A stretch of 64,000 nucleotides of DNA from Chitinophaga polysaccharea (GCF_902150045.1 NZ_CABFVU010000004.1:62001-126000), one strand, 5' to 3'; shown: positions 20,501-25,086, counted from the stretch's first letter. Notes: generated by a model from the sequence alone, not told the origin. Made by a program: numbers and translations.

Positions 20501-22130
20501 GTACGGGCCAACAGAAGCGGCTATTTATGCAACCTATAAAAAGGTAGTGCATGGGGATGTGCATTTGATCGGGTATCCTGTGGGAAATACTTCAATATAT
20601 GTATTGGATACTCACTGCCGCCTGCTTCCGGTAGGAGCTATTGGGGAACTCTATCTTGGTGGTGTCGGAATCTCGCGTGGTTATCTGGGCATGCCGAAGC
20701 TGACCTCAGAACGCTTTATTCCGAACCCTTTCCAAACAGAAGAACAGAAAAAAAAGGGTGAAAACGGCAAACTGTACAAAACAGGAGATTTAGTAAGGTA
20801 CCATGCGGATGGAGCTTTGGAATATATCGGACGTAATGACTCTCAGGTAAAAATCCGTGGTTACAGGATTGAGCTCGGGGAAATCGAGAACAGATTACTG
20901 GAATATCCGGAAGTAAAACAGGCAGTGGTGCTTGCCAAAGAAAACAAAGCGGGGATGAAATACCTTGCTGGCTATTACGTTTCGGGCGCTGCTTTGGAAG
21001 CGGAAAAAATCACTGCATTTTTATCCGGAGTTCTTCCGGAATATATGGTGCCGGCAGTCTTTGTTCATTTAACCTCCTTGCCATTGACTATCAATGGTAA
21101 GCTGGACAGAAGACAACTTCCTGAACCAACATTTACCGGAGGAAATGAATATATCGCTCCGCAGACCGACCTGCAGGAAAAATTATGCGGGATCTATAGC
21201 GAAGTCCTTGCACTGAATGCTTCAGTAATTGGTATTCATGATGATTTCTTCAGATTGGGAGGAAACAGTATCATGACTATTAAGCTGATTAACAGAATAC
21301 GGCAGGTGTTGGATGTGAAATTGAAAACTGTAGATGTTTTCAAAGAAAGAACCATCAGCAATCTGGCTGCTCTTATTGCAGTATTTAGTAAAGAATACAA
21401 AGCGGTGGCCATCCTGAATGCAGTTAATAATAACCCGAATATGTTCTTTATCCACCCGGGACACGGAGGATGTGAGGTGTATCAGTCTCTGGCAGAACGG
21501 CTGAAAACCAGTTATGACTGCTATGGTGTGGATTCCTATAATCTTTATCATGAAGAAAAAATTGATAATCTGAATAAGCTTGCGGGGTACTATCTGGACC
21601 ATATTATTCAGGTACAGGAACAGACCGGGCAGGAAGAATATATTTTACTGGGCTGGTCTCTGGGTGGAACTATTGCTTTGGAAGTTGCTTCTCAACTGGA
21701 GAAAAGAGGATGCCAGAAGATAAAGGTTTGCCTGTTGGATACTATTCTCTTTGCTTCCGATCAGAAATTAATCGACTCCCTTTTATTCCCTTCCGATGAA
21801 GAATTGAGTAGGGAGCTGAAAGTTCCCGTTGGCCACAGCTATTTTATTGCTACCAAAAACTTTTTGTCGGCAGAGTTTAAAATCACCAGAGAACATGTTT
21901 CTAACAAGCTTAGCTGTACAAAAGTTGTTTTATTGAAAGCAATGTTGGCGGGAGCAGGCGTTGACGAATCATTTAGCAACTATATAAAGGATTGTACATA
22001 TAATAATGTTGAGTCGATCATGGAAGATCAGACGTTGTTATCAGTATACCCTGTTGAGGCAGAGCATATGCTTATGCTGGAAAAAGAAGAACAGATCATT
22101 GATATCATTAATAAAACAGTTGGAAAATAA
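1..22130 (+). CDS. Giant nonribosomal peptide synthetase, 5' end outside window
   Basis: Cytoplasmic multimodular enzyme that selects, activates and joins amino acids on phosphopantetheine arms. The frame is open to the window edge: codons from base 3 already read the end of an adenylation domain, so the TTG at 75 is not a start. Visible order: (A)-T / C-A-T / C-A-T-E / C-A-T / C-A-T / C-A-T / C-A-T-TE. Carrier serines lie in LGGNS or LGGDS at 843, 4011, 7191, 11715, 14925, 18096 and 21267. All condensation domains carry HHxxxDG. The epimerase has HHLIIDTVSWR. The thioesterase has GWSLGG (Ser codon 21657). Adenylation domains end in NGKLDR or SGKIDR with the catalytic lysine. It ends 62 bases before a type II thioesterase and an MFS exporter, so an export-coupled biosynthetic operon is likely. 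The product is unknown. Very strong internal sequence repetition is discussed under the repeats. Confidence 0.97.
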   Translation, partial: LLYAGEPCDYETGKYWSEYINLYNLYGPTEAAIYATYKKVVHGDVHLIGNAVGNTSTYVLDTHCRLLPVGAIGELYLGGVGISRGYLGMPKLTSERFIPNPFQTEEQKKQGKNDKLYKTGDLVRYHADGALEYIGRNDFQVKIRGYRIELGEIENRLLEYPEVKQAVVLAKENKAGMKYLAGYYVSGAALEAEKITAFLSGVLPEYMVPVVFVHLTSLPLTINGKLDRRQLPEPEFTGGKEYTAPETDLQKKLCEVYGEVLAIPSESIGIHDDFFRLGGNSIMAIKLISKIKQGLDLQIAVSTVFSYKTIAALSHVLADENNRGEQIVITAVPVSSPEAQRLSFAQERLWFIDNYDGGSSAYNIPMTFRLDEKTDLQLLSKALDAVVMRHEVLRSVIRMTDDGLGWQAVLDDSLVIRHQEIRTMAELEEEISRISHKTFNLEKEPPVSIHIFKLEGEYYLSVVIHHIAFDGWSAGIFLKEIIHIYNALKEGKAHDLPALKVQYKDFALWQRNYLTGERLDKQIHYWKNKLNGVQHLALPTDFRRPAQISYEGDSIYFCISEEQSGKLRSYSKELGVSLFSVLLGGYYLMLSAYSGQDDIVLGSPIANRHHAGLEDIIGFFVNTLALRETIDPEQSIKDFILQIAGSIAEAQAHQDLPFEKLVEELGVEKDASRHPVFQVMFGLQGLGENLSDHQSILRPFTGKTDYEVAKFDITTIIDDGNDSLHGMFNYARSLFTRETIENMMNSYLFMLEQIADTKWKQDLKLAELSLISREQQLSLSKLWASETPYADANTIHGLFELQVERTPDHTAVVYQDVSLSYRELNERSNRLANYLIKTYDLQPDDLVPLCLDRSENMLVAILAVLKAGAAYVPMDPSYPADRMAHILHDTGARLILGQESTAGKLGSVTADVISLDAVAFKAMLEISDVNNPVTITTAGNLAYVIFTSGTTGLPKGVMIEHRNVANLIHQVAEEFGLNRNGAGKKCLWYANYVFDAHVWELYPSITHGHSIYILEKELQTDLPALKDYIEANNISMATIPPVLLTREDILPLETLVVAGDVTHPQVMVTYKEHGVDIVNAYGPTEATVCTSLHHYNEDGNPLNIGRPIGNLTAYVLDMCHRMVPVGAVGELYIGGAGIARGYLNRPELTAALFIANPFQATDQKPGGENARLYKTGDLVRWLANGELEYIGRNDLQVKIRGYRIELGEIENRLLHYPGIRQAAVLAKENEAGIKYLAGYYVSDDVMESHEVSAFLAESLPEYMIPSVYVQLERLPVTINGKLDRKQLPEPEFKISREYVAPENELQEKLCRIYAVVLGLNASVIGIHDDFFRLGGNSIMAIKLISNIKKTLDVSIGVAIVFTHKTVASLSHMIARKAVAEGNETIVPIKVSSPEEQRLSFAQERLWFIENFEGGSNAYNIPMAFRLSKDIQLDLLQKSLETVIIRHEVLRSVIHAGENGTGYQEVTDLVLELNYTEVETKEELEKNIGHCAHKIFRLEEEIPVKVTVFRWEEDFYLSIVVHHIAFDGWSADLFLKELKTVYNALVKGENPQLPELKIQYKDFALWQRNYLTGEILGKQVGYWRNKLEGFEALSLPLDFKRPANISYEGAAAHFRLSQEVSSRLRKLSREWGVSLYSMVLGGYYLMLSAYSGQDDIVVGSPIANRHHEGLEDMIGFFVNTLALREKIGAEQDIKSFILQISRSVTEAQSNQDLPFEKLVEALDVEQDTSKHPIFQVMFGVQSSEMNINNETIFTPLYQEINYQAAKFDLATMIDDGDETISGIFIYATSLFKKETILRMRDTYMLMLGQLAKIGEANDQKIRIRDFSLLEETDYNKITETWNNTAADYPGEKTIQQLFEQQVMKTPDAIALVYQDIELSYQELNERSNRLANYLLSTYDLQPDDLIPLCLERSENMLVAMLAVLKTGAAYVPIAPSFPSERIEHILKDTKARIILGQEDTIQQLKNKTVDAISLDGFAFKAIVEKFDADNPVTNVNADNLAYVIYTSGTTGMPKGVMIAHKGVVNLIQQHAEEYGFIAEQPVRQKNCLWYANYVFDAHVAELYPALVHGQSIHLLNKETQTDLIGLQQYIKENNISIATIPPVLLTTEYILPLEKLLVAGDITNPRIMAQYKEHGVDLINAYGPTEGTVCATLHHYKEDENPLNIGGPIGNVRAYVLDRYSRPVPVGAVGELYIGGAGVARGYLNRPDLTEERFVMNPFHTADQKANGDNGRLYKTGDLVRWLANGKLEYIGRNDFQVKIRGYRIELAEIENRLSTYPGIRQSAVLAKENKAGLKYLAGYYVSENPLDSALLSAYLSESLPEYMIPGAFVHLTSLPLTINGKLDRSALPVPDFTGNKAYTAPETALQKKLCQIYGEVLGLSSDSINIHDDFFRLGGDSIVSIQLVGRIRQQLKVRLSVKDVFSARTTASLALLIESKKEKEEVHIMAEQGLLQGEVPLLPIQEWFFAQIESGYLEDFNYWNQAFLINVPELDKGWLEHAVKYLIERHDGLRLRYHNKDGRYIQRYGEVNDLSINYLNVAGLNEGELLKVFTDWQSHFDIESGSLYNIGYLNGYPDGSARIYLAFHHLIIDTVSWRIIAEDLKGIYQSLERGDTKSIISHTKGTSYRQWVENVVAYSSEDPVSREQERSLWNTIADAVEKNNRNLKNFIGESYGQYQLIISPEVTQELIRGIHHIYNTQINDVLLAALSLALSELTGEEIHSVVLEGHGREEIFNNLDVTETVGWFTSMYPLLLKKSDNLDETIVWTKESLRNIPHNGFGYGSLIGYTERELPKISFNYLGQLDHGSEEKSWFITAEDSGLNTGGKNKDPYYISINGAIIKGQLQFSVSGYLKDDLISLFTVLFKTKIEEVVDFVSQRSRSYLTPSDVDNLIEERQLSDVQKNGEIEGVYLANSLQEGFVYHALNQGETDDAYRVQLIWDYYAEISPENLKKAWELTQKRYPALRIRFNWNGEIVQVIDKKGNLDWRYQDISGMNEEAQNALMEEIIPKDRFEIYDLSKGSLFRVYLFKRGEKRYSCLLSNHHAILDGWSLPIILNSVHELYIQLNSHQQPEVIAETAYAATQRYLQQNRKSSSDFWKRYMDQLEGQEDFTNLLKDTQRHIDLGTYKQIKDHQEVKLLIEGEQYQQLKAFTQTNGFTVNAILQYLWHNQLKIYSNLEVTVVGTTISGRNLPINEIESSVGLYINTLPLIVTHKEGKVKDHIAKILDDISELNAYGDVNLADLQRDGRRIFSSLFVYENYPVPQGQNNNELAFVFRDAIERLDYPLVVTAFERDEKVSLVVGYDGYLFEDSMMNQLLKGMEVILDQLLGNPEITSEDLHYISSEDLKKITIDWNNTWTEFPTGKTIQSMFEDQVVKAPDRMALVYQNVSLSYRELNERANRLANYLNNTYDLQPDDLVPLCLERSENMLIAILAVLKSGAAYVPMDPSYPIARIEYILQDTRAKIVITQESTKIKFNEIHSEDVSVLLLDDKKLIEKLENSSTANPVTHTRANDLAYVIYTSGTTGMPKGVLIAHTGVVNLISDLSARYKMSEEDITLQFSNYVFDASVEQIFLCLLNGGQLLFIDNQEMLNKEEYIRKLMDYKVTCLHFTPSVLRNIDVTAVESLRIVDSGGESLPADLHNKLKNGNFLFLNTYGPTEVTITSLVNTNREINCLGRPLNNTSVYVLDQLCHPVPVGAVGELYIGGAGVARGYLNRPELTEERFINNPFQTEAQKNKGENSRIYKTGDLVRWLPDGNIDYMGRNDFQVKIRGFRIELGEIENRLLQYPGIRGGIVLVKENNAGLKYLVGYYVADAGIDSGLISAFVSKTLPEYMVPAAFVHLTALPLTISGKIDRKQLPEPESTVNNEYSAPKNDLQRKLVEIYGEVLGLNAENIGIHDDFFRLGGNSIMAIKLISKIKQHIDLQVNVAKIFNHKTVVALEKALMEDTDPAEQVNIIPVKVVTPDEQRLSFAQERLWFIETYENGSNAYNIPMAAVLDKKTDIAVLCAALKIVVNRHEVLRSVIRTTEEGVGYQVVTELFPDIKTTEVHTREELNQRINQCANKIFSLDEEIPVHIALFKLENHTYLSVVIHHIAFDGWSTGIFLNEVQAAYKSLLEGKTEVFSALKIQYKDFALWQRNYLTGVRLEQKLGYWKNQLEGFQYLALPADFRRPSQISYDGENLYFNLTREQSERLRNLSKDLGVSLYSLMLGVYYLMLSAYSGQDDIVVGSPIANRHYAGLEDIIGFFVNMLALREKIDPDQSLKDFILQVSKSVTEAQFYQDVPFEKLVDELGIEQDTSRHPVFQVMFGLQNETARIQNDGAILHPFEGESGYLVARFDLTTIVDDSGEDIHGMFNYAKAIFSKETIENMMNSYLFMLEQIADTKWKQDLKLAELSLISREQQQSLSKLWASETPYADANTIHSLFELQVERTPDHTAVVYQDVSLSYRELNERSNRLANYLINTYALQPDDLVPLCLDRSEDMLVAILAVLKAGGAYVPMNPSYPADRIAHILHDTGAGIVLAQNGSALRVEEACGGTVAMLILDSPELIEMLENSSIDNPVTQVAPQHMAYVIYTSGTTGMPKGVMQEHRNVVRLFSATDHWYQFNDQDVWSLFHSYAFDVSVWEMWGALLYGGKLLVPTSEQVRDTHLYFSLCLKEGLTVLNQTPTAFYQFMDIALQREELLEELRYVIFAGEALHLASLKPWYERYGAKPALINKYGITETTVHVTYKKLSVEDLDKASLIGENIPDQAMYILDAHLRAVPVGAVGELYVGGAGIARGYLNRPELTAARFIKNPFQTLEQKENERNGILYKSGDLVRYLPDGELEYIGRNDFQVKIRGYRIELGEIENRLLEYPEVKQAVVLAKENKAGMKYLTGYYVSDGALEAEKIAAFLSGVLPEYMVPAAFVHLTSLPLTINGKLDRRALPEAEFSGGKEYTAPETDLQKKLCEVYGEVLGVPSEAIGIHDDFFKLGGNSIMAIKLISKIKQGVGLQIAVSTVFSSKTIAALSHVLADENNRGEQIVITAVPVSSPEAQRLSFAQERLWFIDNYDGGSSAYNIPMTFRLDEETDLPVLSKALDAVVMRHEVLRSVIRMTDDGLGWQAVLDDSLVIRHQEIRTMAELEEEISRISHKTFNLEQEPPVSIHIFKLEGEYYLSVVIHHIAFDGWSAGIFLKEIIHIYNAFKEGKAHDLPALKVQYKDFALWQRNYLTGERLDKQIHYWKNKLNGVQHLALPTDFRRPAQISYEGDSIYFCISEEQSGKLRSYSKELGVSLFSVLLGGYYLMLSAYSGQDDIVLGSPIANRHHAGLEDIIGFFVNTLALRETIDPEQSIKDFILQIAGSIAEAQAHQDLPFEKLVEELGVEKDASRHPVFQVMFGLQGLGENLSDHQSILRPFTGKTDYEVAKFDITTIIDDGNDSLHGMFNYARSLFTRETIENMMNSYLFILEQIADTKWKQDLKLAELSLISREQQQSLSKLWASETPYADANTIHGLFELQVERTPDHTAVVYQDVSLSYRELNERSNRLANYLINTYALQPDDLVPLCLDRSEDMLVAILAVLKAGGAYVPMNPSYPADRIAHILHDTGAGIVLAQNSSALRVKEACGGTAAMLILDSPELIEMLENSSICNPVTQVAPQHMAYVIYTSGTSGVPKGVMIAHRSVVNVVTQVRGAYGFSENEKITAYTSYVFDVSVSEFFNTLLFGNELHLLDESTRKDADSISRYLLDHQINYSYLPPALLSVLPRIEYPALKGLLYAGEPCDYETGKYWSEYINLYNLYGPTEAAIYATYKKVVHGDVHLIGNAVGNTSTYVLDTHCRLLPVGAIGELYLGGVGISRGYLGMPKLTSERFIPNPFQTEEQKKQGKNDKLYKTGDLVRYHADGALEYIGRNDFQVKIRGYRIELGEIENRLLEYPEVKQAVVLAKENKAGMKYLAGYYVSGAALEAEKITAFLSGVLPEYMVPVVFVHLTSLPLTINGKLDRRQLPEPEFTGGKEYTAPETDLQKKLCEVYGEVLAIPSESIGIHDDFFRLGGNSIMAIKLISKIKQGLDLQIAVSTVFSYKTIAALSHVLADENNRGEQIVITAVPVSSPEAQRLSFAQERLWFIDNYDGGSSAYNIPMTFRLDEKTDLQLLSKALDAVVMRHEVLRSVIRMTDDGLGWQAVLDDSLVIRHQEIRTMAELEEEISRISHKTFNLEKEPPVSIHIFKLEGEYYLSVVIHHIAFDGWSAGIFLKEIIHIYNALKEGKAHDLPALKVQYKDFALWQRNYLTGERLDKQIHYWKNKLNGVQHLALPTDFRRPAQISYEGDSIYFCISEEQSGKLRSYSKELGVSLFSVLLGGYYLMLSAYSGQDDIVLGSPIANRHHAGLEDIIGFFVNTLALRETIDPEQSIKDFILQIAGSIAEAQAHQDLPFEKLVEELGVEKDASRHPVFQVMFGLQGLGENLSDHQSILRPFTGKTDYEVAKFDITTIIDDGNDSLHGMFNYARSLFTRETIENMMNSYLFMLEQIADTKWKQDLKLAELSLISREQQLSLSKLWASETPYADANTIHGLFELQVERTPDHTAVVYQDVSLSYRELNERSNRLANYLINTYALQPDDLVPLCLDRSEDMLVAILAVLKAGGAYVPMNPSYPADRIAHILHDTGAGIVLAQNGSALRVEEACGGTVAMLILDSPELIEMLENSSIDNPVTQVAPQHMAYVIYTSGTSGVPKGVMIAHRSVVNVVTQVRGAYGFSENEKITAYTSYVFDVSVSEFFNTLLFGNELHLLDESIRKDADSISRYLLEHQINYSYLPPALLSVLPRIEYPALKGLLYAGEPCDYETGKYWSEYVNLYNLYGPTEAAIYATYKKVVHGDVHLIGYPVGNTSIYVLDTHCRLLPVGAIGELYLGGVGISRGYLGMPKLTSERFIPNPFQTEEQKKKGENGKLYKTGDLVRYHADGALEYIGRNDSQVKIRGYRIELGEIENRLLEYPEVKQAVVLAKENKAGMKYLAGYYVSGAALEAEKITAFLSGVLPEYMVPAVFVHLTSLPLTINGKLDRRQLPEPTFTGGNEYIAPQTDLQEKLCGIYSEVLALNASVIGIHDDFFRLGGNSIMTIKLINRIRQVLDVKLKTVDVFKERTISNLAALIAVFSKEYKAVAILNAVNNNPNMFFIHPGHGGCEVYQSLAERLKTSYDCYGVDSYNLYHEEKIDNLNKLAGYYLDHIIQVQEQTGQEEYILLGWSLGGTIALEVASQLEKRGCQKIKVCLLDTILFASDQKLIDSLLFPSDEELSRELKVPVGHSYFIATKNFLSAEFKITREHVSNKLSCTKVVLLKAMLAGAGVDESFSNYIKDCTYNNVESIMEDQTLLSVYPVEAEHMLMLEKEEQIIDIINKTVGK
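976..4135 (+). other. NRPS module 1 (C-A-T), Phe-like
   Basis: Condensation domain about 1015-2330 (HHIAFDGWS near 1396), adenylation about 2380-3870, carrier Ser 4011. The ten pocket residues read by eye are D-A-W-T-V-A-A-V-C-K, which is the classic phenylalanine-type code. The assignment rests on remembered codes and needs a predictor. Confidence 0.7.
4136..8640 (+). other. NRPS module 2 (C-A-T-E), D-residue
   Basis: Condensation about 4170-5480, adenylation about 5545-7050, carrier with the LGGDS form typical before epimerases (Ser 7191), epimerization domain about 7350-8620 (HHLIIDTVSWR, EGHGRE). The pocket reads D-A-A-T-L-A-A-V-C-K, related to the Phe-type code of module 1 but with W239 replaced by A. 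A bulky hydrophobic or aromatic residue is possible. It would be flipped to the D form. Confidence 0.7.
8641..11835 (+). other. NRPS module 3 (C-A-T), DCL-type C
   Basis: The condensation domain (about 8700-10020, HHAILDGWS) differs clearly from the other C domains and begins like those that accept a D-configured donor, as expected directly after an epimerase. Adenylation about 10075-11575, carrier Ser 11715. The pocket reads roughly D-A-E-H-D-G-T-I-T-K. The acidic E239 and D299 suggest a basic side chain, but no exact code is recognised. Confidence 0.65.
11836..15045 (+). other. NRPS module 4 (C-A-T), Thr-like code
   Basis: Condensation about 11880-13190, adenylation about 13245-14775, carrier Ser 14925. 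The A domain contains KYGITETTVHVTY in place of the YGPTE form used by the others. The pocket reads D-V-W-N-I-A-K-V-H-K, closest by eye to the threonine code but with V236, A301 and K322 different. Confidence 0.6.
15046..18216 (+). other. NRPS module 5 (C-A-T)
   Basis: Condensation about 15090-16430, adenylation about 16470-17950, carrier Ser 18096. The pocket reads D-V-S-Y-L-A-L-I-Y-K, which I cannot assign. Its A-T portion is the same sequence as window bases 1-975, and its C domain is nearly the same as those of modules 1 and 6. Confidence 0.75.
17254..19765 (+). repeat. 2.5 kb direct repeat inside NRPS, copy 2
   Basis: Second copy of the repeat at 1-2512. A third, slightly diverged copy of the C-domain part lies at about 15003-16470. 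The first third of the A domains of modules 4, 5 and 6 (from about 13190, 16400 and 19565) are also near-identical to each other. The pattern is that of recent duplication or gene conversion between modules. Confidence 0.85.
18217..22130 (+). other. NRPS module 6 (C-A-T-TE), release module
   Basis: Condensation about 18270-19580, adenylation about 19640-21130 with the same pocket as module 5 (D-V-S-Y-L-A-L-I-Y-K), carrier Ser 21267 in a diverged T domain, then an alpha/beta hydrolase thioesterase about 21415-22130 with HPGHGG and GWSLGG. It should hydrolyse or cyclise the finished peptide. Confidence 0.8.
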
Positions 22131-22192
22131 AACAGCGTCGGAAATTATGGTTTTCAATGTTTTCATGTAGAAACAGAAAAGAAGAAGAAATT

Positions 22193-22915
22193 ATGAACAG
22201 AACAACATCATCAAAACCTCAGATCTTTTTATTACACTATGCTGGTGGAGATAAGCATTCCTTTCGTTATTTAATAGAAAGATTACAATCCCATTTCCAG
22301 GTAGAAACCCCGGAACTTCCCGGAAGAGGAGATCGAATGTCAGAACCTCTTTTAAAAAATAAGCAGGAAGCCATCGCGGATGTATTGGAACAGATACAGC
22401 GCGTCAGACAGAAAGATGTTCCGTATTTGATCTATGGCCACAGTATGGGAGCCATATTAGGTTTTGAAGTTTGTTATGCCATGGAAAAAGAAAGTGATGC
22501 ACCTATGCATTTTGTTGCCACCGGACATCCAGGCCCTGGAGTAAAAGAGACAATTCCTATTGCAGATCTTCCCAAAACGGAATTTTTTGCTGAAGTGAGA
22601 AAATTAGGCGGAATTTCCGATACGATGATGCAATATGAAGAATTATTAGACTTTTTTGATCCTATATTGAGAGGGGATTTCCGGCTTCTGGAAAATCAAA
22701 GTAATCAGATACCCGATATAAAGATAAAAACGCCCATTTATGCCGTCATGGGGAAAAGTGAAAAATATGCGCTGAATATAAGAAACTGGGCCAACTATAC
22801 AGAAGCAGCCTTTAGATGTCAGATTGTTAGCGGAGACCATTTCTTTATCAACCAGAATTTCAACTATCTGTCGCAGGTAATCAAAGGACTTATGCATGCC
22901 GCAACAGCTAAATGA
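22193..22915 (+). CDS. Type II (editing) thioesterase
   Basis: Alpha/beta hydrolase of the GrsT/SrfAD class that removes misprimed acyl groups from NRPS carrier domains. About 240 residues, the usual size. It begins with the family signature LLHYAGGDKHSF, has the nucleophile motif GHSMG near residue 82, and the late His in SGDHFFI. The frame is open back to ATG 22157, but ATG 22193 starts at the conserved N-terminus and follows a purine-rich stretch. It lies 62 bases after the synthetase stop and 37 bases before the exporter, so all three are probably one transcript. Confidence 0.9.
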   Translation: MNRTTSSKPQIFLLHYAGGDKHSFRYLIERLQSHFQVETPELPGRGDRMSEPLLKNKQEAIADVLEQIQRVRQKDVPYLIYGHSMGAILGFEVCYAMEKESDAPMHFVATGHPGPGVKETIPIADLPKTEFFAEVRKLGGISDTMMQYEELLDFFDPILRGDFRLLENQSNQIPDIKIKTPIYAVMGKSEKYALNIRNWANYTEAAFRCQIVSGDHFFINQNFNYLSQVIKGLMHAATAK

Positions 22916-22952
22916 TAAATGATCGTATTACTCATAAAGCAAGGATATCCTT

Positions 22953-24167
22953 ATGCTTAAAAAAAATGAACACGCCCTGGTCTTTATCTATATTACAGTC
23001 CTGATAGACATCATAGGAAATGGAATCATTGCACCTGTATTGCCAGCCTTGATTACAAAACTGTCAAATGCGGACAATATAAGTATCACCGCCCGGTATA
23101 TTGGATGGTTTATGTCCGTATATGCTTTAATGCAGTTTCTGTTCGCTCCTGTTTTGGGCGGTCTAAGTGATAGATTTGGACGCAGACCCGTACTTTTATG
23201 CTCATTATTGGGGCTCGGAATAGATTATCTTATTCTTGCATTGGCTCCGGATATTGGATGGTTGTTTTTAGGCAGAATCATCAACGGAATTATGGGGTCC
23301 AGTATTACAACGGCAGCGGCATATATTTCAGATGTCAGCCTTCCTGAAAGAAGAGGGCAGTATTTTGGCATTATGAGTGCGGTGGCTGGAGTAGGAATGA
23401 TTTTGGGGCCAGTCATAGGAGGGGCACTTGGGCAATACGGAGAAAGAATTCCTTTTTATGCCGCTTCCGCGTTAAGCGTATTTAATCTTATATATGGTTT
23501 TTGGGTAGTCCCTGAATCGTTGTCAGAAAATAACCGCCGTCCATTTTCCTGGAAAACGGCCAATCCCATTGGAGTAATGAAAAGCCTGAATAAAGAAATA
23601 TTGGCGCCATCATTTATTGTTGCTTTTATTCTTATTGCTTTGGCGGGACACTCCATACAAAGTTCCTGGAGCGTGTATGTAATGGATAGGTTTGGCTGGA
23701 AAGAAGATATGATAGGCTATTCAATGGGGTTTCTGGGACTATTGATGGTCATTTTTCAGGGAGGACTGACAGGTGTTTTCATTAATAAATTAGGACAGAA
23801 GAGATCGGTGATCATTTTCCTGGCATTCTTTTGTATAAGTATGCTCCTGTTTGGGATAGTCAATAAGGGCTGGATGGTGTTTGTCGTTATAGTGATCTAT
23901 GCCCTGGGAGGATTGGCATCTCCGATACTCCAAGCCATAATTTCCTCAAAAGTCCCCAATAATAAACAGGGATTGTTACAGGGTGGACTCATCAGTGTCT
24001 TCAGTTTAACCTCTATTTTTGGACCATTGCTGATGACCTGGATATTTGCCTATTTTACCTCTCCCCAGTCGCCGATTTCTTATAGTGGAGCCCCCTTTAT
24101 TTTAGGAGCTGTTTTAGCGATAATTGGAAGCTTTTATATATATATTTCTGTGAGAAGAGACAATTGA
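22953..24167 (+). CDS. MFS drug-exporter-type transporter (TetA-like)
   Basis: Twelve-segment inner-membrane proton antiporter of 404 residues. The loop 2-3 signature GGLSDRFGRRPVLL (about residues 69-82) and the antiporter-like motif GMILGPVIGG in segment 5 point to the drug:H+ antiporter family related to TetA. It sits directly behind the NRPS and its editing thioesterase on the same strand, so its likely role is export of, or self-protection against, the peptide product. Substrate is inferred from context only. Confidence 0.88.
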   Translation: MLKKNEHALVFIYITVLIDIIGNGIIAPVLPALITKLSNADNISITARYIGWFMSVYALMQFLFAPVLGGLSDRFGRRPVLLCSLLGLGIDYLILALAPDIGWLFLGRIINGIMGSSITTAAAYISDVSLPERRGQYFGIMSAVAGVGMILGPVIGGALGQYGERIPFYAASALSVFNLIYGFWVVPESLSENNRRPFSWKTANPIGVMKSLNKEILAPSFIVAFILIALAGHSIQSSWSVYVMDRFGWKEDMIGYSMGFLGLLMVIFQGGLTGVFINKLGQKRSVIIFLAFFCISMLLFGIVNKGWMVFVVIVIYALGGLASPILQAIISSKVPNNKQGLLQGGLISVFSLTSIFGPLLMTWIFAYFTSPQSPISYSGAPFILGAVLAIIGSFYIYISVRRDN

Positions 24168-24306
24168 ATAAAAATAAATAGGTAACTGCCGACTTTGTAA
24201 ATTATGCAAAGAAGACGATTATCGCCCCGGTAAACCGGCAGACAACTACCAGTGAAAACGGGAAGGAGCTTTACCGGTATTTTAAGAACCCCAAAATGAC
24301 TTTTCT

Positions 24307-24837
24307 ATGAAAAATTATTATAGCGAAAAGCCAATTGTCCTATACAAGCGCACGAAAGTAAACATGCAGGAAGTAATCCAGGAGATACAGAAAACCAACT
24401 TCCCATTGGCAGTCAAACATGCCGCCTACATGGTATTCAGGAAGGAAAGTGCGAACGGACAATCTGGCGTCAACTTCAATTTTTCCGGCCTGCAGGCGGA
24501 CGCGGGGAAGTGGCCGCAAGAGTACGACAGGCTGATTTCCGGAGTTGTTCAGAAAGTGGAAAATGGCACCGGTAAACTCCGGTTGTTTCTCGCGTTCAAC
24601 AACCTGGCTGATAGCCTTTACATGCTGATGGACCGCCTACAGGCCCGCGGACTCTTTGTGGGTGGTCGTATCGACATGCCAAAGCTGAAAATCCATATGG
24701 ACGTGCCAGACATCGAGCAGTTCGCCCGCGCTTACAAAAAGAGCTGGGCCGCCGGCAGCAACGCCGCTGAGCCGACCGCAGCCGACACTGCCGGCTTTAG
24801 AAGCATGTATAAGCAAGCCTTAGCCATATTTTCGTAG
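24307..24837 (+). CDS. Hypothetical protein, 176 aa
   Basis: Not recognised. The protein is soluble, has no signal peptide or membrane segment, and ends in an Ala-rich linker (about residues 149-163) before a short C-terminal tail. The sequence FNFSGLQADAGKWPQEYD and the Leu-rich LAFNNLADSLYMLMDRL suggest a folded, partly helical protein. Its base composition is richer in G/C than the NRPS and the decayed DNA after it. It has no clear functional partner. It could be a resident gene caught between mobile segments or a remnant of a mobile element. Confidence 0.6.
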   Translation: MKNYYSEKPIVLYKRTKVNMQEVIQEIQKTNFPLAVKHAAYMVFRKESANGQSGVNFNFSGLQADAGKWPQEYDRLISGVVQKVENGTGKLRLFLAFNNLADSLYMLMDRLQARGLFVGGRIDMPKLKIHMDVPDIEQFARAYKKSWAAGSNAAEPTAADTAGFRSMYKQALAIFS

Positions 24838-25086
24838 CGTAAATTGTAGTATGGCATGTGTTGATGCTCACTTACAAACCCATGCTGCCGCAGATAGTCT
24901 ATTTGCTGCATTGCGATCGAATCGATACTTTGTTCACCATGTTTCATTTTACCTTCTCAGTTTAGACTTATTCTTTTTCGATATGATCTGTTTGGAGGAT
25001 TCTTTCTTTCCCTCATTGAGTATCGCTCGTATTACTTCATTATTGGGAAACCCTTACCAGGTTGGGATACGCCAATAATTCCCCCT
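24838..25086. other. Intergenic, no supported gene
   Basis: Short overlapping open frames exist on both strands (plus 24851-25078, minus 24732-24947) but neither shows a recognisable domain. On the minus strand a Lys-rich tail (IISKKNKSKLRR, ending near 24955) looks like the end of a lost coding sequence. I read this stretch as decayed DNA. Confidence 0.45.

Noticed and set aside
24732..24947. 71-codon minus-strand frame overlapping the orphan gene
   Set aside because: Overlaps the 3' end of the better-supported plus-strand gene and has no recognisable domain.
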